A DNA stretch of 64,000 nucleotides, from NCBI GenBank assembly GCA_900542275.1, contig UQMW01000003.1:1-64000 (forward strand). The letters run 5' to 3'. Under the pieces are notes generated by a model. It was given only the letters and a program-made list of their open reading frames with translations. It ran no database searches and was not told the origin of the DNA. The position numbers and the translations under genes were made by a program. Below are positions 61,003 to 64,000 of the stretch, in pieces (the first letter of the stretch is position 1; every line of letters starts with the position of its first letter). Source of the DNA: an uncultured Collinsella sp. (GTDB taxonomy: Bacteria; Actinomycetota; Coriobacteriia; Coriobacteriales; Coriobacteriaceae).

Positions 61003-61425
61003 ATGCCCGATAAAAAGCTGACCGAGGAGTTGCTCAACGAGCTTCTCGATGCGCCGAACATCGATGGCTATATCAGGGAGCACGACTTTGCCGCCCCGTC
61101 GCTTTCGGACTATCTGAAGCAGCTGCTGCAGGAAAAGGGCTTGGAGCGTTCGCGCGTGGTTCGTATGGCCGATCTCAATGAGACCTTTGGCTATCAGATC
61201 TTTACTGGTGCGCGTCACCCGAGTCGCAATAAGGTGCTGCAGATTGCCTTTGCGATGGCGCTGACGCTCAAAGAGACCAACCGTGCGCTGACGGCTGCCG
61301 GGGTAAGCGTCCTTAACTGCAAGGATCGCCGTGATGCGATTATCATCTTTTGCATCGATCGCGGGTGTAGCCTCCAAAAGGTCAACGAGGAGCTGTATCG
61401 CTTTGGCGAGGAGACGGTGAGTTAG
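61003..61425 (+). CDS. Helix-turn-helix protein upstream of a Ser/Thr kinase
   Basis: The 140-residue protein has an N-terminal helical part and an XRE-like helix-turn-helix (ERSRVVRMADLNETFGYQIFTGARHPSRNKVLQIAFAMAL), then helices with CKDRRDAIIIFCIDRG. It may bind DNA or serve as a kinase substrate. GGAGG precedes the ATG. The kinase gene lies about 100 bases downstream on the same strand. Confidence 0.8.
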   Translation: MPDKKLTEELLNELLDAPNIDGYIREHDFAAPSLSDYLKQLLQEKGLERSRVVRMADLNETFGYQIFTGARHPSRNKVLQIAFAMALTLKETNRALTAAGVSVLNCKDRRDAIIIFCIDRGCSLQKVNEELYRFGEETVS

Positions 61426-61523
61426 CGGCTGATATCTGAGCCAGCGGAGCTGCTGAACAACGATGCAAACGAACGGGGCGCGGACGCCATGGGGTGTCTG
61501 CGCCCTGCGCTATGATGGAGACT

Positions 61524-62903
61524 ATGGATACTCAGACCCCAACATATTTCGATGACGAGCTGACCGCAGCGCTTGCCGAGCACCTGGCGTCGCTCGATCG
61601 CGACGACAGCTATCGCGTGGAGCGTGTACTTAAGCGCTCGTCCGTTGAAACAACCGAGCTCGTGTACTTTGAAGGAACCGGCGGTGGTTCGCTCGGCCCC
61701 TTTGTCCGTAAACGCATCGATGCTTCGGCTCAAATCGGCGGGGCATACGGGCGTCTGTTTGCCGCCCAGCGGGCAGGCAGGCGTTTTGAGCACCTGCCCA
61801 GAATCGTCGATTGTCATCGTGTGGGCGACGAGCTCAACGTGGTTATGGAATACATCGAAGGGGAGACGCTCAGGGCGCTGGCGGACCGTCTGGGAGCCAC
61901 CCCCGATTATGCGCGTGAATTGTATCCTGCCCTATGCGATGCCGTGGGCGAGCTCCACGCCGGTTTTGCAATGGCGGGGGAGACGTCGGCGCCGGTGATC
62001 CATCGCGACCTCAAACCGTCGAATATCATCGTGACGGGTGCGAACTGTACGCTCGATGAGGGCCTGACGTTTTCGTCGCTGGTGATTATCGACTTGGGGA
62101 TCGCGCGCGTATGGCGCGATGGCGCCGATGCCGACACCGTCAAGTTTGGCACGCGACCCTATGCGCCGCCCGAGCAGTATGGGTTTGGGCAGACGAGTGT
62201 GCGCAGCGACGTCTACGCACTGGGCGCCCTGTTGTTCTTCTGCTTGACGGGAGTCGACCCTAAACCAGGGCTCGACATGCGCGAGCAATGCGAGGCGCGT
62301 GGCATTCCCACTCCACTTGCCGATGCCGTCTGCATGTCGATGGCGCTCGACCCGGCCAAGCGTTTTGCGAGTGCGGAAGCGTTGGGACGGGCGACGCGCT
62401 CGGCATACGATCTGAGCCGCCCCGTGCGGCCTCCTACACCTGCGCCTGTCCGTACTCCGGCCTCGGAGACGGTGTTGACGCTCCAAGGGCTCCAGAACCC
62501 CGCAGGGCTTCCTAGGCCTGCCGCCTACGCTGCATGCGGTCCGCTCTCTCGCGTTCCGGAGTCTCTGGGGCGCATTTGGAATGCGCTCGTCTGCTTCTCG
62601 CTACTTGTGTTCTTTGCCGGAAGTCACTTTGCCGTCTTTCACCCCACGGGAGCAAACCAAAGCTACCCGACGTGGCTTCTCATAATCGAGTATTTTTTCT
62701 TTGTCGATGGCCTTATGGTGCTTGTGCATTTTGCGCTGCTCGATAAGCGCCGTCTCCGTCGGCGATTCGCACTGCTCGACAGCTATCGCGGCAAGAAACT
62801 TGCGAAACTCTGGCTCAAGGTATTGGGTGTGCTGCTCCTATGCATGATCGTCATAGTCGCGGTTGCCAATGTGACCGGCGTCGTCGATACCTCCGCTACC
62901 TAA
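61524..62903 (+). CDS. Membrane-anchored eukaryotic-type Ser/Thr protein kinase
   Basis: A 459-residue protein. The kinase domain spans about 30-290: FVRKRID (ATP lysine), HRDLKPSNIIV (catalytic loop), IDLGIARVW (DLG in place of DFG) and GTRPYAPPEQYGFGQTSVRSDVYALG. The glycine-rich loop is poorly conserved. A Pro-rich linker leads to three membrane helices at the C-terminus, so no extracellular PASTA domain is present. The start is uncertain: ATG 61524 has GGAG very close; 61512 and 61515 are alternatives. Confidence 0.85.
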   Translation: MDTQTPTYFDDELTAALAEHLASLDRDDSYRVERVLKRSSVETTELVYFEGTGGGSLGPFVRKRIDASAQIGGAYGRLFAAQRAGRRFEHLPRIVDCHRVGDELNVVMEYIEGETLRALADRLGATPDYARELYPALCDAVGELHAGFAMAGETSAPVIHRDLKPSNIIVTGANCTLDEGLTFSSLVIIDLGIARVWRDGADADTVKFGTRPYAPPEQYGFGQTSVRSDVYALGALLFFCLTGVDPKPGLDMREQCEARGIPTPLADAVCMSMALDPAKRFASAEALGRATRSAYDLSRPVRPPTPAPVRTPASETVLTLQGLQNPAGLPRPAAYAACGPLSRVPESLGRIWNALVCFSLLVFFAGSHFAVFHPTGANQSYPTWLLIIEYFFFVDGLMVLVHFALLDKRRLRRRFALLDSYRGKKLAKLWLKVLGVLLLCMIVIVAVANVTGVVDTSAT

Positions 62904-62907
62904 AAGA

Positions 62908-62930
62908 AAAGGGCCCCATTGGGGCCCTTT
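62908..62930. terminator. Bidirectional terminator hairpin
   Basis: AAAGGGCCCC (62908-62917) pairs perfectly with 62921-62930 around ATT, between convergent genes. Confidence 0.8.
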
Positions 62931-62940
62931 GCAGTTGCAC

Positions 62941-64000
62941 TTAGATGCGGTTCATCTGAGCGGCGACTTTGTTGTACCAGTCCTGCCACGTGGGCGGGCA
63001 GTACTTTTTGGCCGCGGCCGGGGTAAGGGTGGAGCCGTAGTTGGCGCCCAGATAGGCAACGTGAGCGGAGATGCCCTCGCTCCAGCTGCCAAAGCTGCGC
63101 CAACCGCCGCCACGGGCACTCCAGCCCCAGGCGTTGTAAGAATTGGCGCAATAAGCACCCTTGGTGCTCTCGATGCAGGCGATGGCGGGGGACCAACGGG
63201 GGTCGACACCGGTATTCCAAGCGGCGACGGCAAAGTTATAGCCCTGGCCTGCCATGGGGGAGCCGGCGAGATAATTGTCGATGCGGCCCGTCCACTCATT
63301 AATGAACGAATCGTAATCGGAGCTACCGGTATTGGCGTTGTTCACCGTGGTGTCGATGGTGGTGTTGGTGTTGGTGGCCTGGCTGCTGGAATTGCTGCCG
63401 CTTACGCCCTCGCCCGAGAGCTTCTCGGCGGCAGCGGCCTTATCGGCCTCAAGCTTGGCAAGCTCGGCGGCATTTTCCTGCTCGGCTTTTGCCTGTGCCT
63501 CGCTGCGGAGCTGCTGGGCCTGAGCCAACGCATCCTCGGCGTTTTTCTGCTCTGCCTCAAGCTGAGACTTGGCCTGCTGGAGCTCAGCCTTGTTCTGCTC
63601 GAGTTCGGTTTGCATGTTATTGAGCTGTTCGATCTCGTCGACGCTCGAGCTCGTGATCTGGTTGGTGTATTTGCAGGTCGTGATGAACTCACCCAGGCTC
63701 TGCGCGTTGACCAGGAAGCTCACGATGGGGTTGGTGCCCTTCTGATACTTGTACAGATCGCGCATGGCGGAGCTTGCCTTGGCCTGCTGCTCGGGAAGCT
63801 TAGCCTCGATTTCCTCGATGCTTGCCTCATTGGAGTCAATCTGCTTTTGCAGGTCATCGAGTTTGGTGCGGGCGTCGTTGTAGGCGCTCGTGGCGGCTTC
63901 GATCTTCTGCTGGGCTGCGGAAAGCTGGTCCTGCGTTGCCTGCGAGGCGGCATACGCCGCAACGGGGGAGAGCATCGGCGTGGCCGTCAGCGCAACGGCG
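62941..64000 (-). CDS. Secreted coiled-coil protein with lysozyme-like domain (5' end off the window)
   Basis: The visible 350 or so residues start inside a signal peptide (VALTATPMLSPVAAYAA) at the right edge. Residues about 15-200 are a long coiled coil of the PcsB/CwlO type, followed by a Ser/Thr/Asn-rich linker and a C-terminal domain (AVAAWNTGVDPRWSPAIACIESTKGAYCANSYNAWGWSARGGGWRSFG) that looks like a lysozyme/transglycosylase-type wall hydrolase with a glutamate in ACIESTKG. It probably acts in cell separation. The start codon lies beyond 64000. Confidence 0.85.
   Translation of the reverse strand, partial: AVALTATPMLSPVAAYAASQATQDQLSAAQQKIEAATSAYNDARTKLDDLQKQIDSNEASIEEIEAKLPEQQAKASSAMRDLYKYQKGTNPIVSFLVNAQSLGEFITTCKYTNQITSSSVDEIEQLNNMQTELEQNKAELQQAKSQLEAEQKNAEDALAQAQQLRSEAQAKAEQENAAELAKLEADKAAAAEKLSGEGVSGSNSSSQATNTNTTIDTTVNNANTGSSDYDSFINEWTGRIDNYLAGSPMAGQGYNFAVAAWNTGVDPRWSPAIACIESTKGAYCANSYNAWGWSARGGGWRSFGSWSEGISAHVAYLGANYGSTLTPAAAKKYCPPTWQDWYNKVAAQMNRI

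Overview
The window reads as a chromosomal segment from a high-GC, anaerobic, fermentative Gram-positive of the Actinomycetota, most likely a Collinsella-like member of the Coriobacteriia. The evidence is a class III (glycyl-radical) ribonucleotide reductase, an L-lactate dehydrogenase, PTS sugar uptake, a DAP/lysine pathway of the acetylase type, LexA-, CsoR- and NrdR-like sites of Gram-positive type, and compact gene packing with GTG and TTG starts. The species call is inference from gene content. No phage, transposase, CRISPR array or rRNA was seen.

Layout. 0.3-4.3 kb: tRNA-Val, then nrdD and nrdG with NrdR-type boxes and two very long inverted repeats. 4.3-6 kb: a folate start cluster (folE, an HD-domain protein, folB). 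6-9.9 kb: a YgjP-type metallopeptidase, a dipeptidase, a SlyD/FKBP-like isomerase next to a UreE-like nickel chaperone, and a frameshifted HAD phosphatase. 9.9-13.5 kb (minus strand): Fur-family regulator, acylphosphatase, oxidoreductase, RNase HI, LysR regulator. 13.5-15.1 kb: metY with a Cys-containing leader peptide. 15.4-20.2 kb: secreted and membrane proteins, a cyclase gene remnant, a ferredoxin-type aldo/keto reductase, a Gfo/Idh oxidoreductase and endonuclease IV; the last two each follow a covarying palindromic leader. 20.4-23.5 kb: a complete polar amino-acid ABC importer. 23.6-25.3 kb: flavodoxin/DUF3793 and a CsoR-boxed HMA protein. 25.4-27.3 kb: an SOS-type YolD/Y-family polymerase pair. 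28-35.7 kb: pgi, two HAD phosphatases, a PfkB sugar kinase, TatD, TcdA and an SdpR/SdpI-like pair. 35.9-41.8 kb: EttA, an AT-rich island with a Tat-exported protease-like protein and a lipoprotein, and two low-complexity proteins.

42-47.6 kb is an accessory sugar region: a PRD antiterminator, a RAT/terminator switch, a PTS EIIBC, a neutral-ceramidase-like protein and an AEC carrier, followed by a DUF4160 two-gene unit. 47.7-54.5 kb holds nadE, an aminotransferase, ldh, a Mbeg1-like hydrolase bracketed by small repeats, and a nucleoid-associated protein. 54.7-60 kb is the lysine/DAP cluster: dapH, dapB and a single open frame joining lysA to dapA behind a lysine riboswitch, with a divergent M20 deacetylase. 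60-64 kb has small membrane proteins, an HTH protein, a membrane Ser/Thr kinase and the 3' part of a secreted cell-wall hydrolase-like gene that runs off the right edge.

The most unusual features are the gapless LysA-DapA fusion under an L-box, the pair of covarying palindromic leaders at 18.1 and 19.3 kb, several long inverted repeats placed just before Shine-Dalgarno sites, and families of small palindromic repeats that bracket single genes.
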